Positions 29,510-38,541 of a stretch of 60,952 nt of DNA are shown one piece after another; within the stretch, counting starts at the first letter, position 1; each line of letters starts with the position of its first letter. The notes beneath the pieces were generated by a model, which saw only the letters and a list, made by a program, of their open reading frames with translations, had not been told where the DNA came from and ran no database searches. The stretch is from Nitrosomonas sp. GTDB taxonomy: Bacteria; Pseudomonadota; Gammaproteobacteria; Burkholderiales; Nitrosomonadaceae. Position numbers and translations under genes: made by a program. The stretch lies in NCBI RefSeq assembly GCF_021731985.1, contig NZ_JAKFWH010000018.1, forward strand, positions 1 through 60,952, in the 5' to 3' direction.

Positions 29510-30892
29510 ATGTTACCCGCTAATTTGATAGCAGATCTGCAGGGAACATTTCCTCCCGATCGCTTTTATACCGATCCGGTTGATTGTTATTCTTATGCCT
29601 ATGATAACAGCCGCAAAATCTTTCCGCCTGATGCCGTCCTATTTCCGCTAACTGGTGAGGAAGTACAACACATCGTTACGCTATGCAATCAATATCAGGT
29701 TCCACTGATTCCGCGCGGACGTGGTACCGGTACAGCAGGCGGTAGCTTGCCAGAATTTGGCGGCATTGCTTTATCGATGGAGCGCATGCTCAACATCATT
29801 TCGGTCGATCCTGCGAATCGCGTCATAGTGGCTGAACCTGGTGTGTTGAATCAGGCCGTGCAAGATGCCGCTAAGCCATTTGGTTTTTTCTGGCCGCCTG
29901 ATCCTTCCAGTGCCATGTTCTCAAGTGTTGGTGGAAATATTGCCACCAGTGCGGGGGGGCCTCATGCGGTTAAATATGGCACGACGCGGGAACATGTTCT
30001 GGGTTTGAAAGCCGTGACCGGTGCGGGAGACTTCATTACCACCGGCTGCTATACCACTAAAGGTGTTGTCGGCTATGATCTTACCCGGCTTTTGATTGGC
30101 TCCGAAGGAACGCTCGCTGTGATTACCGAAGCAACGCTTAAACTGACCGCTTTGCCCAGTGCCGTCGCTGGCATTACAGCACATTTCCACGATCTTTCAA
30201 GTTGCGCAGAAGCTATCGTTAATATTATGTCGCTACCACAACTACCAAGTGCTCTTGAATTTCTGGATTCCGGCTCGCTAAACTTAATACGTGGCCGCTA
30301 TCCTGACATGCTACCAACGAATACAACCGCCATGCTGATGATTGAAGTCGATGGTTCCAAGAATGACATTCCTGATGCGTTATCCGCAATACTTGCGGCA
30401 TGTAGAACCGGCGGATTGATTCATGCCAACCAGGTGAATGATACCGCAGCACTATGGAAAGCCCGCAAGGCTTTATCCCCTTTATTACGTGAAATTGCGC
30501 CCAAGAAAATTAATGAAGATGTTGTAGTTCCAGTCAGTACACTGCCCCAATTTTTACACGGGCTGACACAACTAAGTACGCAACATCACCTTCACAATGT
30601 AAATTTTGGCCATGCCGGAAATGGTAATATTCATGTCAATTTGTTGATTAACCCTGATGATGCTGAAGAAGTTACACGAGCAGAACGTTGTTTGGATGAG
30701 ATATTTGACTTGGTTATCCATCTTCGAGGTACGTTATCAGGAGAACATGGCATCGGTAGCGAGAAACGTGCTTTTGTAACGAAAGAGATAGACCATGCAA
30801 CGCTGGATTTAATGAGGAGCATCAAACATCTGTTCGATCCCAACAATATTCTTAATCCTGGAAAATTGTTTCCTAAAACTGAGTCAATCTGA
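29510..30892 (+). CDS. FAD-linked oxidase, GlcD / D-lactate dehydrogenase type
   Basis: The 460-residue flavoprotein has an N-terminal PCMH-type FAD domain ('VPLIPRGRGTGTAGGSLP', 'SVGGNIATSAGGPHAVKYGTTR') and a C-terminal FAD-oxidase cap with 'NFGHAGNGNIHVNL' and 'LSGEHGIGSEKRAF', holding the conserved metal/substrate His residues. Proteins of this type oxidise glycolate or D-lactate to the keto acid. In an organism with RuBisCO, glycolate from photorespiratory phosphoglycolate is a likely substrate, but no glcE or glcF lies here, so D-lactate remains equally possible. Confidence 0.85.
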   Translation: MLPANLIADLQGTFPPDRFYTDPVDCYSYAYDNSRKIFPPDAVLFPLTGEEVQHIVTLCNQYQVPLIPRGRGTGTAGGSLPEFGGIALSMERMLNIISVDPANRVIVAEPGVLNQAVQDAAKPFGFFWPPDPSSAMFSSVGGNIATSAGGPHAVKYGTTREHVLGLKAVTGAGDFITTGCYTTKGVVGYDLTRLLIGSEGTLAVITEATLKLTALPSAVAGITAHFHDLSSCAEAIVNIMSLPQLPSALEFLDSGSLNLIRGRYPDMLPTNTTAMLMIEVDGSKNDIPDALSAILAACRTGGLIHANQVNDTAALWKARKALSPLLREIAPKKINEDVVVPVSTLPQFLHGLTQLSTQHHLHNVNFGHAGNGNIHVNLLINPDDAEEVTRAERCLDEIFDLVIHLRGTLSGEHGIGSEKRAFVTKEIDHATLDLMRSIKHLFDPNNILNPGKLFPKTESI

Positions 30893-30909
30893 GAAGTGCG
30901 TTTAATTTG

Positions 30910-30955
30910 CGCTTGTAATATGTGACAACCACATAATCGTCACATATTACAAGCG
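30910..30955. terminator. 17-bp perfect inverted repeat between convergent genes
   Basis: CGCTTGTAATATGTGAC (30910-30926) is repeated inverted at 30939-30955 around a 12-base loop. It lies in the 92-base gap between the 3' ends of the FAD oxidase gene and ctaB. The stem is AT-rich and no strong T-run follows on either strand, so it could be a weak bidirectional terminator or a protein-binding operator. Confidence 0.5.
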
Positions 30956-30984
30956 TAATATTTCTGATACTTAAAACTTAAGCT

Positions 30985-31878
30985 CTAAAAAAAGAAGTAG
31001 TGATCTACTAGTAGTGCTACGAATAGCAACGCTAAATAGAGTATCGAATAGCGGAACGCTTCTCGTGCCAGCTGATCACTATAGTTTCTGTAAATTTCTA
31101 CTGCGTAGTACATAAAAATTCCATTTAACACAACCGAACTTCCCAAATAAATCAGTCCACTCATTTGAGTAATATAAGGCAGTGTTGTTACAATACACAA
31201 AATGATTGTATACAGCAACACATGCAATTTTGTAAATTGATCGCCATGTGTCACTGGAAGCATAGGCATCCCAATTGATGCATACTCATTTTTTCTGTAT
31301 AGCGCAAGCGCCCAAAAATGGGGCGGTGTCCAGGCAAAGATAATCAAAAATAATAACAGCGCATCCGCCGTAACGTCACCCGTAACTGCTGCCCAACCCA
31401 ACACAGGCGGCATAGCACCTGAGGCGCCGCCTATTACAATATTTTGTGGCGTTAGCGGTTTCAGAATCACGGTATAAATTATGGCATAGCCTACAAAAGT
31501 TCCCAATGTCAGCCACATAGTAAGCGCATTAACCCAGTGATACAGGACGAAAAGTCCCAACCCTCCGACAATCAATAGAAAGAACAAGGTTTCTGGAACA
31601 CTTACTTTTCCTTGTGGGAGCGGCCTTCCTTTCGTTCGCGCCATAACAGCGTCCATCTTTTGTTCTACCAAGCAATTTAATGCTGCGGCAGCTCCTGCCA
31701 CTAACGCAATACCTATCGTACCAAAGATCAAGATATCTAAAGGTACCGCTCCGGGTACTGCGAGAAACATTCCGATAACTGCGGTAAAAACAATCAACGA
31801 TACAACACGCGGTTTCGTTAAACGATAGAACTGATTAATACGCGTTGCTGTTTCATGCCAAGTCATACTAGTAGACAT
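30985..31878 (-). CDS. ctaB: Protoheme IX farnesyltransferase (haem O synthase)
   Basis: The 297-residue integral membrane prenyltransferase attaches farnesyl to haem B, giving haem O for the terminal oxidase. About nine helices are visible. The Asp-rich substrate motif appears as '[21 protein letters not shown]', and the second conserved loop as '[18 protein letters not shown]'. The N-terminus '[24 protein letters not shown]' is canonical. GGAG lies upstream of the ATG at 31878. It is the last gene of the oxidase cluster. Haem A synthase (ctaA), which would act next, is not in this cluster. Confidence 0.95.
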   Translation of the reverse strand: MSTSMTWHETATRINQFYRLTKPRVVSLIVFTAVIGMFLAVPGAVPLDILIFGTIGIALVAGAAAALNCLVEQKMDAVMARTKGRPLPQGKVSVPETLFFLLIVGGLGLFVLYHWVNALTMWLTLGTFVGYAIIYTVILKPLTPQNIVIGGASGAMPPVLGWAAVTGDVTADALLLFLIIFAWTPPHFWALALYRKNEYASIGMPMLPVTHGDQFTKLHVLLYTIILCIVTTLPYITQMSGLIYLGSSVVLNGIFMYYAVEIYRNYSDQLAREAFRYSILYLALLFVALLVDHYFFF

Positions 31879-31962
31879 GTCTTTGATCTCCTTTATCCAT
31901 TTTCATTGAATATTTTTATATTTGATTCAAGCCAATCCTGTTTGCCGAAACACAATCAAATC

Positions 31963-32544
31963 TTAATGCTCTATTTGCGAAACATGTAACAATCTTTTTA
32001 TGTCATGACCCATTTTTGTCCCATCTACGTTTTCTGGGAAACGCATCATCAAATTACCTATTGGATCAATTAAGTAAATGTGTTTTGTTTGAATTTCTTT
32101 TGTTTCAATAAAACCAAGAATCTCGCTATCCTGAGCTTTAACAAAGAATGTACCATCGTATTCTTTAACTAATTCTGCATCTGGAATGACATCGTCATTA
32201 ATTAGCCAAAGCCGTTCAATTCGATGTTTTTGTTTTCCCTGCACTAACCTTACTTGCCGCATAAAATATAATTTTTTCTGGCAAGCTTCGTCACAGTGCC
32301 CAGAATCTACTGTCACCAGAACCCACTTACCATGCAGATCCTTCATTCGCAAGATCGTATTATCAGCTTGGTTGGTCGCTTTTCCTGTCACTTTAACGAT
32401 CGGTATTAAATCACCATAGTGTTTACTTTCTGGTTTATATTCCAGAAAATATAAAGCATAAGAAATTACAACCGGTGCACACATTAGTGCCAGAAGTAAT
32501 AAAAATTTACGCCTATTAGACTTTTGTATTTTTTCGTTTAACAT
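31963..32544 (-). CDS. SCO-like thioredoxin-fold protein of the cytochrome oxidase cluster
   Basis: The 193-residue protein has one N-terminal membrane anchor (about 12-33) and an outward thioredoxin-like domain. 'VLVTVDSGHCDEACQKKLYFMRQ' contains a CxxxC pair in the position of the copper ligands of SCO proteins, and 'HIYLIDPIGNLMMRFPENVDG' matches the later conserved strand. The distal His found in SCO1-type chaperones is not obvious, so copper transfer is uncertain and a thiol reductase role for CuA assembly is possible. It overlaps surf1 by 29 bases, which fits its place in the oxidase biogenesis operon. Confidence 0.7.
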   Translation of the reverse strand: MLNEKIQKSNRRKFLLLLALMCAPVVISYALYFLEYKPESKHYGDLIPIVKVTGKATNQADNTILRMKDLHGKWVLVTVDSGHCDEACQKKLYFMRQVRLVQGKQKHRIERLWLINDDVIPDAELVKEYDGTFFVKAQDSEILGFIETKEIQTKHIYLIDPIGNLMMRFPENVDGTKMGHDIKRLLHVSQIEH

Positions 32545-33235
32545 TCAATACTAAGAAAATAATTATTGCTGTAGTTGCTAGTAAAAACCATTGAACTGCA
32601 TAGCCTAAATTCTTGGCAGCACCTGAGTCTGGCCTATCCCAATCACGCATCAGTCCATCTTCTACATTATTCTTTTGCAATACCATCAGGGGTTGAATTT
32701 CTTGCCCTGTTTCCTCCTGATAGCGCTGCAGATTAAAGTCATTCCAGACCTTACCTGTTGTTACCATTTCAGACAGCTTGAATGTCCTCAATTCTGGTGC
32801 TACCACTAACCCAGTTACATTAATAACACCATTAATTTCATTGACATGCGGCAATACTGATCTGTCATATCCTGTCGCGACCCACCCTCTGTTGATCGCA
32901 ACAAGTAACGCGCTATTCACAATCTTAAGTGGTGTAATAACGTGATAGCCCGCATGACCCTGATGAGTTTTATTATCCAGAAATATTGTGTGTTCAGAAA
33001 GAAATTCACCCTGCACTTCAACTTCTCGATACTGAAAATCTTCTAGCTTGACCAAAGTATTTGGCAATGTCACTGCGGGTTGCTTTGCATATTGTTCAAG
33101 AAGCTCATGCCGTGCATTTTTTTCATCAGCGCGAGATAACTGCCACTTACCCAATTCAATGAAAATGATTACAGACACTGCGGTAACTAAAACCACCCAC
33201 AGCTTTGGTTCAAAGCGGTATCCCAATACAATCAT
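32516..33235 (-). CDS. SURF1 family cytochrome oxidase assembly protein
   Basis: The 239-residue protein has the SURF1 layout: an N-terminal helix (about 12-28) followed directly by 'GKWQLSRADEKNA', a periplasmic domain with 'YREVEVQGEFLSEHTIFLDN' and 'GYHVITPLKI', 'LVAINRGWVATG', and a second helix near the C-terminus ('YAVQWFLLATTAIIIFLVL'). SURF1 helps place haem A in subunit I. It lies between coxC and the SCO-like gene. The 225-base gap before it, upstream to coxC, holds no reading frame for the DUF2909 protein often found there. Confidence 0.9.
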   Translation of the reverse strand: MIVLGYRFEPKLWVVLVTAVSVIIFIELGKWQLSRADEKNARHELLEQYAKQPAVTLPNTLVKLEDFQYREVEVQGEFLSEHTIFLDNKTHQGHAGYHVITPLKIVNSALLVAINRGWVATGYDRSVLPHVNEINGVINVTGLVVAPELRTFKLSEMVTTGKVWNDFNLQRYQEETGQEIQPLMVLQKNNVEDGLMRDWDRPDSGAAKNLGYAVQWFLLATTAIIIFLVLNVKRKNTKV

Positions 33236-33460
33236 TTTCTGTCTGTATAAATTTTGATACTCGATTGACTGTTATTTTTAGGAAATGTATGTCCTATATT
33301 TTTAGTCAGTTTTAGAAGAAATATTAACTGAATTTCTTATCTTTTAACTCGTAAATAAAAAATTCCAGACTTTTACACCTCACAAGAAATCTCTTCTTCT
33401 AACTAAATTCTTAGTATCAGTGTGCAAAAGCTGGAATCTTCTCTACCACCTCTGTTTCTT

Positions 33461-34318
33461 TTACATCAAATAAACGAAAATAAACAGTCCTAACCACACC
33501 ACGTCAACAAAGTGCCAGTACCAAGCCACGCCTTCAAAACCGAAGTGATGCTCAGGAGTAAAGTGCCCGGCTAAGCTACGGAAGTAGATAACAGTCAACA
33601 TAATTGCACCTACAGTTACATGGAATCCATGAAAACCTGTCAGCATAAAAAAGGTTGATCCATAAGCCCCGGTAGTTAATTTAAGATTTAAGTCGCTGTA
33701 AGCATGCATATACTCATAAGCTTGACAGCCTATAAATAAAGCACCTAAAAATATGGTTGCGAGCAACCAATTTTTAAGGGCATCACGTCTATTCTCTTTC
33801 AGTGCATGATGCGCCAAGGTACATGTTACACCAGACAACAAAAGCAGCATGGTGTTGAAAGCTGGCAAACCCCATGCGCCCATTGGAGTAAATTGTTCAT
33901 GTACGCCAGGTCCTGCGGTCGGCCATGCGCCATTATACGAAGACCAGAAGCTATTTCCTAATACTGAGCTTTCTGCTTCTAACCAAGGAATCGAAAGGTT
34001 ACGCATGTAAAACAATGCGCCAAAAAATGCGCAGAAAAACATTACTTCAGTCAAAATAAACCAGCTCATTCCCCAGCGAAAGGACATATCAACTTGTTTA
34101 TTAAATTTTCCACTTTCACTTTCTCTTGCAACAGTTCCAAACCATCCAAATAACATATAAATCAGGATGGCGAAACCTACTGCTAAAACACCAGTCCCAT
34201 ACTCAATTTTATTCATGGTTAGGGCTGCGCCAGTCATAATACATAACAGCGCGGTCGATCCAATTATTGGATATGCCGATGGTGCTGGGACATAATAGTG
34301 TCCGGATTCTTGACTCAT
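33461..34318 (-). CDS. coxC: Cytochrome c oxidase subunit III
   Basis: The 285-residue membrane protein has the seven-helix layout of subunit III, which stabilises the oxidase core and helps proton uptake. Signatures are 'HYYVPAPSAYPIIGS', 'RWGMSWFILTEVMFFCAFFGALFYMR', 'TPMGAWGLPAFNTMLLLLSGVT', 'GFHGFHVTVGAI' and the ending 'FEGVAWYWHFVDVVWLGLFIFVYL'. The Glu in 'LTEVMFF' is the conserved helix III carboxylate. It follows the DUF2970 gene by 27 bases in the coxB-to-ctaB cluster and carries a GGAGGAG-type ribosome site. Confidence 0.96.
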   Translation of the reverse strand: MSQESGHYYVPAPSAYPIIGSTALLCIMTGAALTMNKIEYGTGVLAVGFAILIYMLFGWFGTVARESESGKFNKQVDMSFRWGMSWFILTEVMFFCAFFGALFYMRNLSIPWLEAESSVLGNSFWSSYNGAWPTAGPGVHEQFTPMGAWGLPAFNTMLLLLSGVTCTLAHHALKENRRDALKNWLLATIFLGALFIGCQAYEYMHAYSDLNLKLTTGAYGSTFFMLTGFHGFHVTVGAIMLTVIYFRSLAGHFTPEHHFGFEGVAWYWHFVDVVWLGLFIFVYLM

Positions 34319-34345
34319 TCTTATCTCCTCCTACTTATGATTTAT

Positions 34346-34558
34346 TTAATTTCTAACTACCAATTGAACTAATAACAACACACAGATTACAAATACCAAG
34401 CCTCCAATAATCCCGCCTATGACAACATGAACTGGCTTCAATGTTGCAGCATCATTCTCAAGATCACTCTTTGTGCGGATTCCCATAAATGCAGCCATGA
34501 CAGCTTTAGCAATCTGCCAAATACTAACGCTACTTTGTTTTTCAGTAATCTTATTCAC
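34346..34558 (-). CDS. DUF2970 small membrane protein
   Basis: This is a small single-helix protein typical of betaproteobacterial oxidase clusters. 'SIWQIAKAVMAAFMGIR' and 'LKPVHVVIGGIIGGLVFVICVLLLVQLVV' match DUF2970. I chose the GTG at 34558 (70 residues): GAGG lies 8 bases before it and it begins just after the ctaG stop. The alternative ATG at 34606 would give 86 residues, overlap ctaG by 38 bases, and add an unconserved polar extension. Its function is unknown; constant association with cox genes suggests a role in oxidase assembly. Confidence 0.8.
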   Translation of the reverse strand: MNKITEKQSSVSIWQIAKAVMAAFMGIRTKSDLENDAATLKPVHVVIGGIIGGLVFVICVLLLVQLVVRN

Positions 34559-34568
34559 TTCCTCTGCC

Positions 34569-35114
34569 TCATTTTGTAGCCACGCTTCCACTACCGGGTA
34601 ATTCAAAGAAAGTATATGAAATAGTCACCGTGTTTATCTCTGGTGGCAATCCAGGTTCAATTACGAATTGCACTGGCATTTGTCTAGTTTCATATGGCTT
34701 AAGCACTTGTTTTGTAAAGCAAAAACATTCAAACTTCTTCAAATGTTTATCCAGAAAACGTGGACTGTAACTGGGTATCGCTTGCCCGTTTATTTCACGA
34801 TCTGAGTCATTTGTAATTTCGTACATCACACTGATTGCTTCACCAGGATGAATACGAGCGCTGGTTTGCAGTGGTTTAAATTGCCAAGGCAATCCTCTTG
34901 TATTGGCATCAAATTCCACTGTAATCCAGCGCTTTTCATCCACCCAATTCTCTTTAACCAGTACGTCAGGTTTTAGCAGATTATTAATTCCAGTTACTTC
35001 ACAGAATTTTTCATAAAATGGTACAAGAGCATATCCAAAAACAAACATTATTAATGTGAAAACCAACAACTTTTTCATCATTACTACATTAGCTTTCGAT
35101 AAGTTAGTTACCAT
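34569..35114 (-). CDS. ctaG: Cytochrome c oxidase assembly protein CtaG/Cox11
   Basis: The protein (181 residues from 35114) delivers copper to the CuB centre of subunit I. It has an N-terminal helix ('KKLLVFTLIMFVFGYALVPFYEKFCEVTGI'), then the copper-binding 'FECFCFTKQVLKPYETRQMPVQFVI', with the Cys-x-Cys pair, and a beta-rich domain with 'TISYTFFEL'. An inner start at the ATG pair near 35081 is also possible and closer to the family's usual N-terminus. Its 5' end overlaps the 36-residue protein gene by 11 bases. Confidence 0.93.
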   Translation of the reverse strand: MVTNLSKANVVMMKKLLVFTLIMFVFGYALVPFYEKFCEVTGINNLLKPDVLVKENWVDEKRWITVEFDANTRGLPWQFKPLQTSARIHPGEAISVMYEITNDSDREINGQAIPSYSPRFLDKHLKKFECFCFTKQVLKPYETRQMPVQFVIEPGLPPEINTVTISYTFFELPGSGSVATK

Positions 35115-35214
35115 ATTGTTTGTAAATAACCGTTAAATAAAGTGCTACCACCGTAAATAACAGAAATAATCCAGTTCTTAGCTTTTTACGCTTTAATTCT
35201 GTCTCTTGTGACAT
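35104..35214 (-). CDS. 36-residue cytochrome oxidase small assembly protein
   Basis: A short reading frame between coxA and ctaG encodes 36 residues: a basic start 'MSQETELKRKKLRTG', one membrane helix 'LFLLFTVVALYLTVIY', and the short tail 'KQYGN'. Genes of this size and pattern are found at the same place in many betaproteobacterial cox clusters. It overlaps ctaG by 11 bases, so translation is coupled. The helix probably sits beside the CtaG/oxidase intermediates. Function is inferred from position. Confidence 0.75.
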   Translation of the reverse strand: MSQETELKRKKLRTGLFLLFTVVALYLTVIYKQYGN

Positions 35215-35234
35215 ACGCTTTTCTCTGACTGTCT

Positions 35235-36821
35235 TTACTTAACAATCGGTGGTGTTTCAAAACTGTGGTATGGAGCCGGTGATGGCAAATGCGTCCACTC
35301 CAGAGTTGTTGCACCATCCCATGGCGACTGAGGTGCTTTTTCCCCATTACGTATACAATCAATCACGAGATAGAGGAATAGAAGCTGCGTCAGCCCAAAC
35401 CCAAACGCGCCAAGGCTAGAAATCATATTGAAATCTGCGAATTGCAAATTGTAATCAGGAATTCTACGCGGCATACCAGCTAATCCCAAGAAATGCTGAA
35501 CAAAGAATGTCGCATTAAAGAAAAACATCGATAACCAGAAATGCCATTTACCAAGCGTTTCACTGTACATATGACCGGTCCACTTTGGAATCCAGTAATA
35601 TACGCCAGCAAATAAGGCAAATAAGGCACCTGACACGAGAACATAATGGAAATGGGCAATTACATAGTATGTATCCTGTACTTGTATATCAATAGGAACA
35701 ATTGCACAAATCACACCGCTGAAACCACCAATCACAAACAAGAATATGAAACCAATTGCGAATAACATAGGTGTTTCGAATGTCATCGAACCACGCCACA
35801 TTGTAGCGGTCCAGTTAAATACTTTCACACCCGTCGGAACTGCGATCAGCATCGTTGCATACATGAAAAACAGTTGCCCAACTGTTGGCATACCTGCTGT
35901 GAACATGTGATGCGCCCATACTATACAAGATAAAATCGCAATGGATGCAGTTGCATAAACCATTGATGAATAACCAAATAATGGTTTTCTTGAAAAAGTT
36001 GGAATTATTTCAGAAACAATACCAAAAGCTGGCAAAATCATAATATACACTTCTGGGTGCCCAAAGAACCAGAAAATATGCTGAAACAGAACTGGGTCTC
36101 CGCCACCGGCTGCATTGAAGAAACTTGTGCCAAAATGACGATCTGTCAGCAGCATAGTTACGACACCAGCCAGAACCGGCATCACCAAAACCAGCAAATA
36201 GGCAGTGATCAGCCATGTCCATACAAACATTGGCATCTTCATCATTGTCATGCCAGGCGCGCGCATATTTAAAATGGTCGTGATGATATTAATTGAGCCC
36301 ATAATTGAGGAAGCACCCAATACATGAACTGAAAAAATCATTAGATCCACACCCAGACCACCTTGGGTTGAAAGTGGCGGGTAAAATGTCCAACCACCTG
36401 CTGCTGCGCCACCTGGTACAAAAAATGAACCAACCAACATGGTAGCCGCCACTGGCAACAACCAGAAACTCCAGTTATTCATCCGAGCAAAAGCCATATC
36501 TGGCGCACCAATCATCATCGGTACTTGCCAGTTAGCAAAACCCACAAAAGCCGGCATGATGGCGCCAAACACCATTATCAGCCCGTGTAACGTAGTAAAT
36601 TGATTAAATAGTTCTGGCTGTAAAATTTGTATGCCGGGCTGATATAGCTCTGCTCGAATTCCCATAGCCAAAAAACCACCCACCATAAACATAGCAAAAC
36701 TAAACCAAAGATACATCGTACCAATGTCTTTATGATTGGTTGTTTTAACCCAACGCATTATTCCACTGGGATGATGATCATCATGTTCGTGACCATGTAC
36801 GTCACCGTGTACTGCTGCCAT
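35235..36821 (-). CDS. coxA: Cytochrome c oxidase subunit I (aa3 type)
   Basis: The 528-residue catalytic subunit carries haem a, haem a3 and CuB and pumps protons. Key segments: 'FTTLHGLIMVFGAIMPAF' (haem a ligand), 'FWFFGHPEVYIMILPAFGI' (Glu of the D channel, CuB His and cross-linked Tyr), 'WAHHMFTAGM' (two CuB His) and 'VIAHFHYVLVSGALFAL' (haem a3 and haem a His). The N-terminus has a His/Asp-rich stretch 'HGDVHGHEHDDHHPSG', common in this branch. It lies 12 bases after coxB. The A1-type D and K channel pattern appears complete. Confidence 0.97.
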   Translation of the reverse strand: MAAVHGDVHGHEHDDHHPSGIMRWVKTTNHKDIGTMYLWFSFAMFMVGGFLAMGIRAELYQPGIQILQPELFNQFTTLHGLIMVFGAIMPAFVGFANWQVPMMIGAPDMAFARMNNWSFWLLPVAATMLVGSFFVPGGAAAGGWTFYPPLSTQGGLGVDLMIFSVHVLGASSIMGSINIITTILNMRAPGMTMMKMPMFVWTWLITAYLLVLVMPVLAGVVTMLLTDRHFGTSFFNAAGGGDPVLFQHIFWFFGHPEVYIMILPAFGIVSEIIPTFSRKPLFGYSSMVYATASIAILSCIVWAHHMFTAGMPTVGQLFFMYATMLIAVPTGVKVFNWTATMWRGSMTFETPMLFAIGFIFLFVIGGFSGVICAIVPIDIQVQDTYYVIAHFHYVLVSGALFALFAGVYYWIPKWTGHMYSETLGKWHFWLSMFFFNATFFVQHFLGLAGMPRRIPDYNLQFADFNMISSLGAFGFGLTQLLFLYLVIDCIRNGEKAPQSPWDGATTLEWTHLPSPAPYHSFETPPIVK

Positions 36822-36833
36822 AGTTATCTCCTT

Positions 36834-37655
36834 TTACTTATTTTCTATATGCATTGATGTCTTAACTGCAGATGCACTTAACTGTGCAGCCACCCATTTA
36901 GAATAATCATCTGCATTCATCACTTCGACTACAATTGGCATAAATCCATGATCTTTACCACACAATTCAGCACACTGCCCACGATAAATTCCCGGAGCAT
37001 CTGCTGTGAACCATGAATCACGAATAAAACCTGGAATAGCATCTTGTTTAACGCCTAATGCTGGTACCCACCATGCATGAAGCACATCATTTGCTGTGAT
37101 AATTACCCGCACCTTTTTACCTACCGGCACAACAACACGATTATCTACTTCTAGTAAATAATTTTCGCCCTTAGGTTCTTTATTTTCATATTGAGCTCTT
37201 GGTGTCGACAATTTACTATAGAAACTAATCCCCTCTCCTTCACCTTGAAGATAGTCATAACCCCACATCCACTGATAGCCCGTTGCTTTGATGGTCATAT
37301 CAGGACTTGAAGTATCCTTCATCGAAATAACTGTCTTAGTCGCAGGCAATGCCATAACCACAAGAATAATACAAGGTATTACAGTCCAAATAATCTCTAC
37401 TGTAGTACTGTGATGGAAGTTTGCTGCTTTGTATCCCACAGATTTACGGTGCTTGAGTATGGAGTAAAACATGACACCAAACACACCAATAAAAATAGCC
37501 AGACATATCCACATAATCCAAATATGCATATCATAGGTTTCTCTCGCTATGATACTTTGCGGCTCTGGAAAATTATATTTAGACCCTACTGCCATACTTG
37601 AGTACAAAGCGAGAGTGGATACCCCCGCCAGGGTTGCTACTAATTTACTTCTCAT
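36834..37655 (-). CDS. coxB: Cytochrome c oxidase subunit II
   Basis: The 273-residue protein accepts electrons from cytochrome c at its CuA centre. It has a signal-like first helix ('MRSKLVATLAGVSTLALYSS'), two membrane helices (about 45-65 and 85-107), and a periplasmic cupredoxin domain. The CuA ligands are visible in 'GQCAELCGKDHGFMPIVVEVM' (C-x3-C-x3-H-x2-M) and the upstream His in 'DVLHAWWVPALGVKQD'. No cytochrome c domain is fused. The ATG at 37655 is preceded by a run of seven G; the GTG at 37667 is less likely. It is first in the cox operon. Confidence 0.96.
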   Translation of the reverse strand: MRSKLVATLAGVSTLALYSSMAVGSKYNFPEPQSIIARETYDMHIWIMWICLAIFIGVFGVMFYSILKHRKSVGYKAANFHHSTTVEIIWTVIPCIILVVMALPATKTVISMKDTSSPDMTIKATGYQWMWGYDYLQGEGEGISFYSKLSTPRAQYENKEPKGENYLLEVDNRVVVPVGKKVRVIITANDVLHAWWVPALGVKQDAIPGFIRDSWFTADAPGIYRGQCAELCGKDHGFMPIVVEVMNADDYSKWVAAQLSASAVKTSMHIENK

Positions 37656-38262
37656 ATTCCCCCCCACATGATTACTAATTTTACAGATTTCAGGTACGAC
37701 TACGAACGCTACAAACCTGAACGCTTATCCTGTTCAGCCAGCTACGGAAGTCACACGCCAAAATCCTATTTGTTAAAACCACACCATTATTGACGATAGC
37801 TACATTTCCTTGGCCGAATTCCCTTACTATCCGCAACTTAGATTTTCTTAGTTATAGAATCTTCTACATGCTAATTAATCGAATGGAAATTCTAGCACGC
37901 CCCCGCTGCCCTAACAAGGAAAAATCATGATTTTTATAGCAATATTCCCCTGCTTATAAAATGGTATTCTTGTTTGAGTACACCTAAAGAGCATTGTTGG
38001 GATGCAGAATTCACTGCTTACTTTCTTCAGTGGATTTGGATATTCTCAGCTGAGTATAACTTTCACATTTCAGCGTCAAGTTTGACCTCTCGCTGAAAAT
38101 TCACCACTTCAGTCATTTAAGATATACAGACATACTTAATACTCCAAACTGCAAAGCGACTTATTTAATGTGCATGATGCTCATTGAACATTAAATCTAA
38201 CTGAGATGAGTCTATTAAAAATAAACTTTCTCTTAAATGCTTATCAGTGCAGCAAATCTGCA
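37656..38262. other. 607-base intergenic region upstream of coxB
   Basis: No supported reading frame or RNA gene is seen. The region is AT-rich and should hold the coxB promoter and regulatory sites. The right part contains a loose inverted repeat around 38071-38094 (CAGCG...CGCTG). The long leader is noteworthy because the neighbouring clusters have short gaps. Confidence 0.5.
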
Positions 38263-38442
38263 TCACACTAATTTAACCAAAAGCATAATAAATAAAAAAA
38301 CAACAACGACGGGAATAACAAAACTCATCCAATCCGCCGATGTGCCCTTTGAGCTATTCCTCATCATATCCCGGGTAGCTGGTAACAGGATAATAATAAA
38401 CATCACTAGCGCCAAAGCAGAAACAATTTCCATCCAGTCCAT
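38263..38442 (-). CDS. Small two-helix membrane protein
   Basis: The protein has 59 residues from the ATG at 38442, which has an AGGAAGAGGG ribosome site. It consists of two hydrophobic segments, 'IVSALALVMFIIILLPATRDMM' and 'WMSFVIPVVVVFLFIMLLVKLV', joined by 'RNSSKGTSAD'. A longer frame from 38526 would run through the transcription terminator of the upstream gene and is rejected. The protein is not recognised. It follows the Bax-inhibitor-1 family gene in the same direction. Confidence 0.6.
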   Translation of the reverse strand: MDWMEIVSALALVMFIIILLPATRDMMRNSSKGTSADWMSFVIPVVVVFLFIMLLVKLV

Positions 38443-38484
38443 ATTGCCCTCTTCCTGAATGACTTCTTCTACAAAACCCTTTTG

Positions 38485-38516
38485 TCCAAAACAAAACCCC
38501 GGTTTAACCGGGGTTT
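38485..38516 (-). terminator. Rho-independent terminator after the Bax-inhibitor-1 family gene
   Basis: On the minus strand, AACCCCGG and CCGGGGTT pair around TTAAA, giving a GC-rich stem, followed by TTGTTTTG. It lies 26 bases past the stop of the YccA-like gene and before the start of the small membrane protein gene, so that gene needs its own promoter or readthrough. Confidence 0.8.
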
Positions 38517-38541
38517 GAATATTCATTCCTATCGCTGGAAA

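Noticed and set aside
38071..38094. CAGCG...CGCTG inverted repeat upstream of the cox genes as an operator
   Set aside because: The arms are only five bases and the distance to coxB is over 400 bases, so this could be chance.
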